The position numbers and the translations under genes were made by a program. The notes under the pieces are model-generated. The model saw only the letters and a list, made by a program, of their open reading frames with translations. It was not told where the DNA came from and made no database searches. Positions 37,194 to 48,084 of a stretch of DNA of 64,000 nucleotides are shown in pieces. This DNA comes from Apostichopus japonicus (Eukaryota > Echinodermata > Holothuroidea > Aspidochirotida > Stichopodidae). Positions within the stretch are counted from its first letter, which is position 1. Each line of letters begins with the position of its first letter. Where the stretch lies: positions 20,211,508 through 20,275,507 of the forward strand of contig NC_092561.1 of the NCBI RefSeq assembly GCF_037975245.1, written 5' to 3'.

Positions 37194-37599
37194 ACACAAA
37201 ACAAAACGATGATCGAACAACACTTTGCGAAACTTTCCAAGTCAATCAGCGGTGATTGATTCTGCCAATCGTGCTATACACATATTTACAAATGTTAAAA
37301 TACTTCTATAAGGAATCCGAGAGAGAGCTTTCCACATCACTAATTCGCACGGGTTCAAAGAAAATGTTAAATCAAATTTTATGCTTCACTAACGAATTGT
37401 CTTGGGAATTAGACAAAAAACAATATTTTTTTTTGTTTTTTTTTGTTTTTTTTTGTTTTTTTGTTCCTGCTTTGCTGTCTTTAAGGTTGCTTGTCCTTTC
37501 TTCTTTTTCTTATAAAACAAAAGTTTTCTCACTTCCTTGGTCTTTTCCTCACAAAACAAAACAAAAAGGTAAAACTCTCTGTACATATGAAATACGCCA

Positions 37600-40500
37600 C
37601 TACGTCACATAATCTTCAAACCTCCTTGGCCTTCGAATGTTACGCTTTGGTCGCATGGCTGGAGGCTGATGAGGACTGCTCTCTTGTTGAGGTGAGATGT
37701 TGGGAATAGATGGTGGTACATCTACACCAGTTTTAGTCAGTGTATCTGTGTCGGTATTATCTGCCTTGCTAGGGATTTCTTGACTGTTTTCTGTGACTTG
37801 CTCTGCCTCGCTAAGGTCAGGTCTGATATGCTGCCGATTACGTCTAAGCAATCTCCCCTCTGGGCTCTGGAGAACGTAGGATCGTTCACCCCCAGCTCCG
37901 GCAACAACTGTAGCAGGCTTCCACAATCTTGTGCCTGGATCCAAAATTCTGGACTTCTGCCCATTGGATAGTGTAGGCAGTTCTGATCTTCTGGCATGTT
38001 GGTCAAAATAGTACTTCTGAACATTCTGTCTCTGCTGTAGCTGGTTGTATATATGGTCTGCAGCTACGTTGGTATTGGGTGACTTGCTGGGAAGTGTATT
38101 TCTCAGCTGGCGGCCCATCAAGATTTCTGCAGGGCTGGGTAAGCTTTCAGATATAGGTGTGGTTCTCCAATGAAGCAAAGCTAGCTGGATGTCTGATGCC
38201 TTTTTCATGATACTTTTTATTGTTCTGATTTGTCTCTCTACAAACCCATTGCCTTGAGGTCTCCTAGGGGATGTTGTCACATGAGTAAAACCCCATGATT
38301 CTGCAAACATCATGAACTGGTAACTGGAATACTGGGGACCATTATCACTCACAACCTTAGATGGAATTCCTTGTTCAGCAAAAATTTTCTTCAAGGCTGA
38401 AATGACAGTGTTGCTTGAGACCTGATCTGAAAGTTGTTGTAGGATTGGATACTTGCTATAGTAGTCTACCACGATCAACCATTGCTTGCCTTTCAATTCA
38501 AACAGATCCGTGGCAACTGTGCTCCATGGTTTTGTAGGAATCTCGTGCGGTAGAAGTGGTTCCGCTGGTTGAGCTGGTTGCTGTTGTTGGCATGCTGGGC
38601 ATGACTGGACCATTCTTTCAATATCTTTGTTAATGTTGTTCCAATAGACACACTCTCTGGCCAATAACTTGGTTTTCTGTTGTCCCAAATGGCTTGTGTG
38701 CAGCTTTTGCAAGATACCTGCTTGCATCTGCTTGGGTATGACAACTTGAAACCCTTTTAGAATTACTCCATCACAAACTGTGAGTTCATCTCTGTAGCTC
38801 CAAAATTGTCGTAAGTCAGGTTGTACCTCCTTGATTGAGTCTGGCCACCCTGTGATGATTACTTCCACCAGGGCACTTAACATTGTGTCTTGCTTTGTCT
38901 GTTGTTTCAGCTCATCTTGCTTCTTTGATGAAAACTGGATAAAATCAACCCTTAAGTCTAGGTCGATGGCCTGCTTGTTACGAATACTTGGCAGACGTGA
39001 GAGACTGTCTGCCAAAAGGTTGTCTTGTCCCGGGCGGTGCCTGATACTGAAGTTGTAGCCTTGTAAGCGTATTAGCATCCTCTGCAATCTGGGAGGTGCT
39101 GCAGTCAGTGGTTTGTCCATTATCGTCAATAGTGGCTTGTGATCTGTTATTACTGTGAAGCTTCTGCCATACAAGTATGTGTGGAAGCGTTCTACACCAA
39201 AGACGATTGCTAACAGCTCTCGTTCGATGCAGGAATAACGTTGTTCTGTAGACGACAAGGCCTTGCTTGCAAATGCGATTGGTTGTAGTTTTTCTTCCTG
39301 GTCATGTTGAAGAAGAGCTGTTCCTAGTCCTTGTAGACTTGCATCACATTGAACGTACACTGGTGATGATGTATCAAAGTACTGGAGAAGTGATGACTCA
39401 GAAATTTCTTGCTTGAGCTTTTCCAGTGCTACTTGATGGTGTGGCTCCCAAATAAATTCTGCATCTTTGCGCAAAAGATCACGTAAAACAGCTGCCTTGG
39501 AGCTGAAATCATGTATGAAATGTGACAAGTAGGTCATGAGACCCAGGAAATGCTGTAATTCCAACTTGTTCCGTGGAGTTTGCATTGTTCTCAGGTCAGC
39601 AACCTTCTTGGGATCTGGTTTCATGCCCTCTCTGGAGTACCGGTTTCCAAAGAAATCAACACTTGTCTGCTTGATAGCACACTTGCTTGAATTGAGTGTG
39701 AGGCCTTGTTGTGCAGCTGTGTTCATCAAGTTCATAAGATTCTGATCATGTTCCTCTGATGTTCGACCAAAAATAACAATGTCATCTGCTATACAGACTG
39801 CCCCTTCACAGCCTTCTAGAATCCGATCCATCTCCAACTGGAAAATGTCTTGACTAACAATTAGTCCAAAGGGTAGTCGACAGAAGGTGTATCTTCCAAA
39901 TGGTGTTTGAAAAGTGGTCAATTTCTGACTCTCTTCATCCAATTTCACTGACCAGTAGCCACATTTTGCATCTAGTTTCGAAAAAAACTTCATGTTGTGA
40001 AACTTGTGGTTCAATTCTTCTACTGTTTGCTGCCTATAATGTGGTCTTATGAGAGCCTTATTCAGCCTGCGTGGATCAAGACATATTCGAAGACTCCCAT
40101 CTTTCTTGGTGACATATGTAATGGAACTCACCCACTCTGTAGGTTCAGTGATCTTTTTGATGACACCTTGTTCTTCCATCTTATCTAGTTCTGATTTGAT
40201 TTTTCCTTTTAGGGCAATTGGTGTTTTCCTAGGAGCATCAACATGACTTGGAAGGTTTGGGTCTACTACTAAATGATGTGTATTATGGAGTTCACCAATC
40301 CTGTCAAATTGCTGTGGAAATAACCGCACTAACGTTTCGACGTCATTGATGGGTGATTGGTTGTTCACGATACAGTGTAGAGATACAAGACCCAGCTGGA
40401 CAGATGTTTGAATTCCCAATATCACAGGGCCATCTGATTGTACAACATAAAATTGTGTATCGTTCCATGGTGTGTCGTTGTACCTGCATGGGATCACAAC

Positions 40501-41044
40501 AGTCCCGTACTGCTTGATCTCAGTTCCATTGTATGCTGACAGCACTGTACCAGAGTCTGATAGGGACTGTGGAACACCATGTTCATTTAGTTGTTCCGGA
40601 AACATGTTTCTAAATGTCCGAAGTGGAAGCGTGTTTGCTTGTGCTCCAGTATCTACTTTTGCCTTTAAGTTGTGAATGCCTGGTCTGTTACTCAACTTGA
40701 TCTGTAGACGGGCAATAGCTTCCTTGCGCTGGTCAGCATCAATAACATCAAAACTGAGCTGTGAAAACAAATGTGCATCTTGATGAGATTCTGGTGATTC
40801 CTCAAGATTATGAACTTGTCTCCTATCATTGTCACCGAGGTAACTGGACTGTTTTGTCTGGTTCCTGTCTTTCATTTGTTTGAACTTTGTGGTTAAACAG
40901 ACCCTTGCATAATGTCCTAGTTTCTTACATGAGTGGCACACTACATTCGAAGCCGGACAATGTTGTTTCCCAAACTGGTGTTGGCCTCCACAATTTTTGC
41001 ATGCTCCCTTTGTATTTTCCCTCAACAATTGTTGGAAGCTTAGC
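37600..41044 (-). CDS. Ty3/Gypsy gag C-terminus and pol polyprotein, open
   Basis: One uninterrupted frame of about 1150 codons. Order: two CCHC-type knuckles (CKNCGGQHQFGKQHC, CHSCKKLGHYARVC); aspartic protease KVDTGAQANTLPL; RT with FSKLDAKCGYWSVKLD and catalytic VCIADDIVIFG (usual YxDD tyrosine replaced, both D kept); RNase H with PVYVQCDAS, CIERELLAIVFG and TDHKPLL; integrase zinc-binding HLGQQKTKLLAR...CPACQQ; core with D (VATDLFE), D (VVSDNGPQYSSYQF) and E (RRPQGNGFVERQI); C-terminal region ending RRPRRFEDYVT. All catalytic residues I can check are present. The frame runs on to 41148, but its first ~35 codons are antisense of the inverted gag segment and are not real gag. Confidence 0.9.
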
Positions 41045-41260
41045 AGCACAGAACAGGGTGACGTCGACACAATTTTGAACAAATTTGAGGAGCAATTAGA
41101 ACCACAAGAAAACTTCAGAGTATGTCGCCTCAAACTATCAAAGACCATGCAGCGCCCAGATGAAAAACTGGATGATTTTGTTAATAGATGCCGTCAAATT
41201 GCTGCAAAATGTGAGTTCACCAACAAAGAGCTGGAAGAACGCTTACTAGAACACTTGATC
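41045..41260 (+). pseudogene. Inverted middle segment of gag
   Basis: The plus strand encodes NKFEEQLEPQENFRVCRLKL, DEKLDDFVNRCRQIAAKCEF and ELEERLLEHLIL, a typical Ty3/Gypsy gag capsid stretch, opposite to the rest of the element. Gag N-terminus (41497-41262) and zinc knuckles (41030 downwards) are both on the minus strand, so only this block is flipped. Confidence 0.85.
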
Positions 41261-41497
41261 CTCTTTGGGTATATGTTTCACTTTGAAATACAAAAGAGTC
41301 CTTTGACGGAACATTCGGAATGCTTCTGCAAGGTTTGGCGCGTGCCAGTCCATAATGGGGATCATTTTGTCAGTCATGTTTAAAATCTTCTTTGAAAAAA
41401 GTACAGATCCAAAACAAACTCCAAAGTCCTGATAGATTGGTAAAACAGATATGCTCTTCTGCTCACACTCGTTGACAGAAGTGCACACTGGTTTCAC
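41246..41497 (-). pseudogene. Gag N-terminus of the Ty3/Gypsy element
   Basis: Minus-strand frame with MDWHAPNLAEAFRMFRQRTL and YFKVKHIPKEDQ, the usual gag start of K02A2.6/mag-like elements. It breaks at about 41260, where the inverted gag block begins. Confidence 0.75.
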
Positions 41498-41600
41498 TTG
41501 CTTAGAATTTTAAAATTGATGCACAAAAATATTTAGACACTCCATTAAATGTAAGGGTGGACTGGTACTGGAAATCCTATTGGCTTTGAAGATTTTTTTT

Positions 41601-41614
41601 AACCGTTGCCACCA
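41601..41614 (-). promoter_or_regulatory. Primer binding site
   Basis: TGGTGGCAACGGTT on the minus strand directly after the 5' LTR; the initial TGG pairs with a tRNA CCA end. The priming tRNA is not identified. Confidence 0.55.
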
Positions 41615-41885
41615 TGTTGAAGATTGAGGTTGTGTCACAATCTTCAATTGAGGTTTGTACTGTAGAACAGAGCTGTGGTTATAACACTTACTTGATGTAG
41701 TCTCTGGTAGTCAAAATGATACTGTTCTTACACAACCCGTGTTGTACCAGGAACTTGCACACAGAGTTCCAGGGCTTCTTATTCAGCTTGGTCACTGGAG
41801 CACGCAGTCACTTAAGATTGAGTGAGAGTGCTATGCTGCTAGAGTTAGGGTTAGTGAAAGTCATGTCAATGTCAATGTCACTACA
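41615..41885 (-). repeat. 5' LTR of the Ty3/Gypsy element
   Basis: Partner of 36911-37181. The element is transcribed leftwards from here. Followed by AGCTC, the target duplication. Confidence 0.93.
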
Positions 41886-43556
41886 AGCTCTAGCTCAGTA
41901 ATTAGAAAGTTTGCACTGTACCGCATAGCCTAATGTTATAACCGTTCAGTACTAGCGTAAATTTTACAGATACTAGTAGTAGTATAGGCTAGGCCAAAGC
42001 TCGGCGACCTATATTTATCATACACATTATTTATTATCACTTTACTATCAAGGCATAAACCTCATTTCGTAAAGAGTTTAATGTGGTATAGAGGTGATAT
42101 TTAATTTAGTTACCTCGAGCATTTCAAATGGAACAATAGTAGCAGAGATACTGTACCACAGGACTTGCGTAGTTCGTCTATCACAGGAAGGAAAGGTTTC
42201 AATCGCCAGCAATTAGACAATCTTTATTGCGCAAGATACATACCAAGTGGGAATCCCCTGAAAAAAAGTAGCCGAGCTTTAAACTATGGAAGCGTTTAAG
42301 ATACATCACTTTGAAGGTTTAGACAATTTGGGGGTAACACGATATAAATACCAAAGTATCAATAACCAACTTAATATATATGAGCGTCGTCTAAACGTGT
42401 TGTTGTTGAAGTCAAAATATTTAATAACCGTTATATATTATGCGTTCTTTTGTTGCAGAAACCGTACATCTGTTTGAACTAGCTTGTTAAGCAGATCGTT
42501 TGCAGAAAGGACTAATTCACTAAAAATAATTAACAGAACTTTGAAATTTTGCCCTTTATGGCATTTGATGAAAATAAATGAAGTCAAATACATGAATAAC
42601 GAAAAATGAAAGCTTCTCTCCTCTTTTGTTTCGTTCACACTTAACATACAAGAATACAAGAAACCCAACTCGAATGAATATTCGAAAAATGTTTATACAA
42701 GGTATGGTAAACAATTACCCATTTACACCCCTTTAAAGTTGTGGGACATTCGCTTTACAAGTGATCTACCTGTTAAATTGAAAGACATGAATATTCAATG
42801 GTAATTCCAGGGGAAGTCAAAAACACGTTTTCTAACGGGGACTATCGAGGGAGATAGCCTACATCCTGTGAAAATGGAACTAGCAAACACGTCCCAAGAG
42901 GTTTGCTGTAACACGTTCCTATATAGTTCCACCTAACACGCGTTGTGATATTCCTCCGGATATCTGACTTTTCAATTATTTATAGATACTATCTTTTTGT
43001 TTTGTTTTTATTCCAGGAACGTTTGATTTAATCACATTGTGCTAATGTGTCAGTTTATCAGAAATTTTCCAATAGGTATTTCCCGGCGAAGTTGGTTTAT
43101 CGGTTGGCACCTGTCCCCGGGAGGATACGATTCTCCTTAAGAGTATAGTTCTTACTATTCTCACCGTAACGAATGCGCATAGACAAATATTTTTGCAAAC
43201 ATCTCGGTTTTCAAAGTTTAAGGTGACATTGTAAGTTCGGTTAGGGTGATACTGAGTTCAGAATTGCCATTTTCCAAACACTTTTAACTTAATTAACATA
43301 GCAGACTATAGATATGCGTAAGACCTTGAAGTGATTTTTTCCTGCCGTAATAACTTTTCATTCTCTTGATTAAGGTCATTTGGGTTTCAAACACAACCCC
43401 ACCCCCCCCCCACCTTCCAAAATAGCTGTTGGTGTGTCTGCTATTTTGTTCACCAAATATGATACTGATGTGTTGTGCTTACGCGTCGGTTTGTCATAAA
43501 ATTCCACTACAAATTACGCCACAGTCTTAACTAAGAACAACGAGAGTTCCAATGAT
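41886..43556. other. Rest of duplicated flank, then unannotated DNA
   Basis: 41886-42480 matches 55566-56090 (upstream flank of genes B and C). From about 42480 to 43556 I see no gene; poly-C run at 43400-43412. Confidence 0.45.
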
Positions 43557-43805
43557 TTACATAACGACAACCACAACGACAACGAAAAAGACAATGACAA
43601 AGACAAAGACAGTGACAATGACAAAGACAATGACAAGACAGTGCCAATGACAAAGACAATGACTAAGCCAACGACAACGAAAAAGACAATGACAAAGACA
43701 AAGACAGTGACAATGACAAAGACAATGACAAGACAGAGACAATGACAAACAAAGACAACGACAAAGACAAAGACAGTGACAATGCCAAAGACAAAACAAT
43801 GAGAT
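43557..43805. repeat. (GACAAA/GACAAT)n array
   Basis: Hexamer-based repeat of GACAAT, GACAAA, GACAAC and GACAGT words with two longer near-identical blocks (43582-43640 and 43678-43735). The 89-codon minus-strand frame (Leu/Cys/Val-rich) is a repeat artefact. Confidence 0.9.
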
Positions 43806-43945
43806 TGACAATAATAATAACAACAATAATAATAAAAATAATTATAATAATTATAATTATAATATTAAAAATGAATAAATGATAATATTAAAAATGAATA
43901 AATAATAATAATATTAAAAATGAATAAATATTAATAATAATTCAT
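43806..43945. repeat. AAT-rich microsatellite
   Basis: AATAATAA and 'atattaaaaatgaataaa' units repeated about four times. Confidence 0.85.
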
Positions 43946-43959
43946 CAAGATACAGTTTT

Positions 43960-45063
43960 AACCCACTTACACTTTAAACTTATTGCGAAAGACCTTACGT
44001 CAATCTATAGCCAGGCCTCCTTTGCATTTATCTTTAACCAGAACGTTTCTATTCACTTTGTCGGTTTTACTACACCAAATGAAACACAAAAAGGAGACTT
44101 TCAACTATTTAAAACAATTGTGTACTCGGATTTGTTAAAACGGTAAATAAATAGACAAGTTGTGGAATAAGGAACGTTTTAAGGAGAACAATTTTCCCGA
44201 TGGGCGTAAGATCTCTGGAAGACCAGAGATTAATAATGCTAAAAATACGAGACAGTTTGGGAACATAGTTCAACTTATAGAAGTCTTCTCGGAGATGAGT
44301 AAAAGGAATAACTAAATAATTGACAGGTTCGTTGCTAATAACAAACTTTAAATTGCGAAATAATGTGGTAGGGTCGAGGACAAAGGTCCAAGGGAGGAAA
44401 AAGCAAGATTTTTCCTAGTTTACTTTTAAACCGGAAACTTTACAAAACTCCTCAAGTATTTTAAATGTTTCGGAAATATCCTTCATTGAGCCATTAGTCA
44501 TTAACACCGTGTCATCGATATCAGCATATGTCGATTTTTTTTAAGCAGAATTTGCAATAACGATACCATGAATGTTAAGACTTGACTTAATAAGAGCAGT
44601 AAAAATCTCAGAGCAAGTGATGAATATAGATAAGGACTAAGAGGGCACCCTTGACGGACACCCCTGGAGACTCTGAAATACTCGAAAGAAAAAAACCCAT
44701 TATTAACAATACAAGATGAGACATTACTTTAAAGAATTCTGACCCACGATATAAAATCATTGCCAAAGTTAAAGTAAGTAAGAGTATTTGGGATAAATTC
44801 CCATTCGAGTCCGTCGAATGCCTTCTCGTAGTCAAGGAAAATAAGTGCCCATGAATTATCATTTTCATCACAGTAATTGATAAGATCTAAGATTAATCTA
44901 ATATTTTCACCTATAAAACGTCAGTTTGCTCCGGGCTTAGATCTGAGAACATTCTTCATACGCCAAACTAAACATTTAGCTGCAATTTTGTAGTCTGTGC
45001 TGAGCAAGGCGATCGATCGCCAATTTTTCAACTACCGATGATCGTTATTTCCTTTAGTGATAA
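43960..45063 (-). pseudogene. L1/Tx1-like LINE reverse transcriptase remnant
   Basis: Minus-strand pieces in order: NWRSIALLSTDYKIAAKCL, ALIFLDYEKAFDGLEWEF (catalytic D box), FRVSRGVRQGCPLSPYLY, then TYADIDDTVLMTNGS (ADD-type box altered), LWSSRDLTPIGKIVLLK and KTDKVNRNVLVKDKCKGGL, the thumb and C-terminal region. Frameshifts and stops throughout. It is truncated on its 5' side by a MITE at 45064. Confidence 0.8.
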
Positions 45064-45397
45064 GAATGCCGGTAATCTGACCTAGTTTCGAATGAGGTGC
45101 AACAGAAGTGTTAGACACCACCAATCCCAGGAAATACGCACACAGCTTGCTACCGTCGGTAATTAGACACTAGTATACAGTCAGTACATACAGCTGCGGT
45201 CAATACCCACAGCACAGTATATAAATGATATAGCGATGGACATCTCAGGTCCAGCTAAAGATAACAAGGTATCACGTTTCATTACTGTACTGTCTGCATT
45301 TTGTAGCGTCTCGAACAAAACGTCACTTGCAAGCAACTGAAAGTTAACTTTTTCAGATGACCGCACGCGGTTTGCGGCGAGTTTCCGATGCCTTTAA
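45064..45397. mobile_element. MITE with TTAA target site, copy 2 (truncated)
   Basis: Homologous to 30415-30782 from 'aatgccggtaatctgacc' to the TTAA at 45394-45397; the left terminal repeat is missing. Confidence 0.75.
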
Positions 45398-46351
45398 CGG
45401 ATGTTCACATACATGTAGGCCTACGGGTATAGGTCTCCACACTAACATAATCATAATCGAGGCTATGTGGATATTTAGTTCTTATTACTGCCTACTTTAG
45501 TAATTGACTTAATAGTCTACAAAACCAAACCTGAAATACATCGCGTGTGAATTAAACACTCTACTAGTTCTACATGTAAGTGTATAATATCTCACATCAC
45601 AGCCACATAATCAAGTATACTGTGTTGTACTGTTCATGGGGTCATAATACGTATATTATAAATGATAACCGCGAACATTTTTATGGAGAAAAAAAATTAA
45701 TAGATCGATGATTGATTAATTACTAAGACTATTACTCTAGAAATCAACAAAAGGAATTTGCATGATATCATACTTTTATTATGGTTTAATCTTCTGCATG
45801 AAAATGCTTATAAAAATAAAACACGGTGCACGGATTTCGAAAACTTGGACCAGATATTAATTTGAAGACAAGGAGCATCATATATACCAATAACAAGCTG
45901 TAGTGACGTCACCGTCTAACACAAACATACTCCGGGTAAAATATGCGAATCAACTGCACGGTTTTGCTTATACATTTTCAGTTAGAACAAACCCATTCTG
46001 TTAACAGATGATATGTCGTCTCAGCGGAATGCAACAATATTGTTAACAATATTTTCTCAAGTTCGATTTAAAAGCCGACTACGAGTCCCCACCCCCTCCC
46101 CCTATAACAAGCATATGAGTTGGCCTACTGCGCGAATAGGCTTACTGTGTGTAATGTAGTGGTCAAACAACGTAGTCTGCACATTATGTACACAACATAG
46201 CACACATTTGAACACATTGTAGAGGCCTAGCTACTTCTCGATTAGTCTTACGAATCGATTCTCAATCGAACTTCTGAATAGGGACAGCAATGACGTCAAG
46301 CAAACTCTGACATAACATATTGTTGGAATACGCCGAGAGGGCATAACGTCT
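45398..46351. other. No feature seen
   Basis: AT-rich DNA between two MITEs; no coding or RNA signal recognised. Confidence 0.4.
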
Positions 46352-46719
46352 TTAAAGGGTGTGAAGACTCGTGCCAAAAAAAAGTCTAATGCCGGTAATC
46401 TGACCTAGTTTCGAATGAGGTGTAACAGAAGTGTTAGACACAACCATCGATCCCAGAAAATACACACACAGCTTGCTACCGTCGGTAATTAGACACTAGT
46501 GTACAGTCAGTACATACAGCTGCAGTCAATACGCAGAGCACAGTGTACAAACGATACAGCGATGGACTTCTCGGGTCCAGCTAAAGATAACAAGGTATCA
46601 TGTTTCATTACTGTCTGCATTTTGTAGCGACAAGAGAAAAATTTCACTTGCAAGCAACGGAAAGTTAACTTTTTAAAGATGGGGGCACGCTGTTTGGGGC
46701 GAGTCTTCAATGCCTTTAA
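46352..46719. mobile_element. MITE with TTAA target site, copy 3
   Basis: TTAA at both ends (46352-46355, 46716-46719), 368 bp, same terminal repeats as copy 1. Confidence 0.8.
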
Positions 46720-47005
46720 ACGCAGTTTCTTTCGAAATTTACAGCCCCCCCCCCACCCACCCCTACATAAATTAAATACATTTAATATTGGTAGTACTGT
46801 CAGTAATCAATTTATCACACTTTTTATTTATGGATGACAATATTACTTCTCAAGTTAGTTGAAAAGCCAATCCAGTTTTCCCTTATCTTAGATATCGACG
46901 TTCCCAATTTGTGGTTAATTTAATTGTGCCAGATAGTAGCACTATGACATCATTTCAACAGGTAATGGATCACAATTATCCTGGTTAGTGACATTAGCAA
47001 AAAAT

Positions 47006-47015
<10 letters not shown>

Positions 47016-47043
<28 letters not shown>
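47016..47043. repeat. (TA)n microsatellite
   Basis: Short TA tract at the left side of a palindromic element. Confidence 0.9.
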
Positions 47044-47048
<5 letters not shown>

Positions 47049-47249
47049 ACCTAATTGTATTCTGGTCATTTGATTGGTCAATTGCTCATTGATTGCATGC
47101 AAAACCCGCTCTATTCCACTCTATGAAATTAGAACCATGGGATATACACTTTTGATAGCACTTTTTCAATGGTAAGAGAGCAGAGAAACCTGTCTGTTCA
47201 AAACAATCTGTTGCATGAGTGCATTTTACCCATATTAATATAATATGTT

Positions 47250-47390
47250 GTTTCCATTCGTGCAATAGTGCAAAATATTTCATTCGTTGAAAGATGTAAT
47301 TTGTTCCATTCAACTCGGCTGCGCCTCGTTGAATGGAACTTTCCATCTTTCAACTCATGAAGTATTTGCACTATTGGACTCATAACCATT
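47250..47390. repeat. Hairpin-forming inverted repeat
   Basis: Arms of about 55 bp around the loop CTCGGCTGCGCCTCG: the left arm contains 'aatagtgcaaaatatttcat' and 'gttccattcaac', the right arm their reverse. Non-coding; likely the end structure of a non-autonomous transposon. Confidence 0.7.
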
Positions 47391-47515
47391 CATTATTTGT
47401 ATCATATCAAATATCAAAACTATGTTTGTAAATCATTTATAATGCAATTTATAATGTATGCCTCGTTTACATCAATTTGCTTTACACATTTGGAATCTTC
47501 GTCACTAAGTGTTTC

Positions 47516-47907
47516 ATCAGGAGCAGGGTGGGGGGGGGAAGCTTCCAAACTGTGGGGGGGGGGACAACATTAGAGAGGCACTTTCTCATTCGACACCCAC
47601 CACTCGTTATGCTATAAACCGATACACACCGGCCATGTCACTTAAATATATATGTGTTAGTATGCTATCAATATTGAGATTGTTTATTGTTAACCGTGCT
47701 ACAAAAAGATATGGGATGCCATCTTAAAAATAGCATGTACAGACTTAAAATCAATAATTAAAATAAAATATTAAAACTAACAAAGGCTTAAGATATCCAA
47801 AAGACAGTTATTCATCAAAGGGGCACATTTTATTTGCCAGTAGGGCACATTTGCTATTTTGTGGGGGGCACATGCCCCAAGTGCCCCCTCCCCCTGATCA
47901 GGAGTGT
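47516..47907. mobile_element. G/C-tract transposon fragment, family also at 21340 and 58040
   Basis: 'ggaagcttccaaac', a G-run, 'acaacatnagag', 'cactttctcattc' and 'cactcgttatgctataaacc' are shared with 21347-21450 and 58060-58160. The right end 'gtgccccctccccctgatcagg' may pair with the left 'atcaggagcagggtggggg'. No transposase. Confidence 0.6.
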
Positions 47908-48084
47908 ATATCTTGAATCCCCACTGTTAACATCCCTCCCATGTCTTCTCATTCCCCAATCCCTCATCATCTGCCAAATTCATAACTTCCTTTGGTGTCC
48001 TCTCATCATGTGTAGCCAGCATTTGGTCTCGAACTTTTGGGCCCACTGCATTTGCGACTGTTGCTTTCTTATTGCTCGGGTATT

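Larger units (their letters stand above)
36911..41885 (-). mobile_element. Young Ty3/Gypsy LTR retrotransposon (4975 bp)
   Basis: LTRs 36911-37181 and 41615-41885 (271 bp each, TG...CA) show no mismatch by eye. The target duplication is AGCTC at 36906-36910 and 41886-41890. The empty site is preserved in block C near 55561-55580 (ttaatagctctagctcagta). A minus-strand purine tract GGAAAAGGGAGA abuts the 3' LTR, and TGGTGGCAACGG after the 5' LTR is a plausible primer binding site. A long open pol follows, but the middle of gag is inverted, so this copy should need gag in trans. Confidence 0.93.
33950..42480. repeat. Segmental duplication: gene B 5' block (matches 462-3172 and 50563-56090)
   Basis: The three blocks share the sequence around CARD exons 1 and 2, the minisatellite site and the upstream flank. 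This copy is interrupted by the Ty3/Gypsy element 36911-41885; block C by a hAT-like element at 54294-55268. Beyond about 42480 homology to block C ends. Confidence 0.9.

Noticed and set aside
37600-41148. Taking the ATG at 41148 as the true polyprotein start
   Set aside because: The first ~35 codons are antisense of inverted gag; genuine gag/pol sequence starts near 41044.
40997-41383. Plus-strand frame as a separate gene inside the Gypsy element
   Set aside because: It is the inverted gag block plus antisense of the gag N-terminus, not an independent gene.
43557-43826. Cysteine/leucine-rich 89-codon frame resembling a secreted peptide
   Set aside because: Reverse strand of a GACAAT/GACAAA simple repeat.
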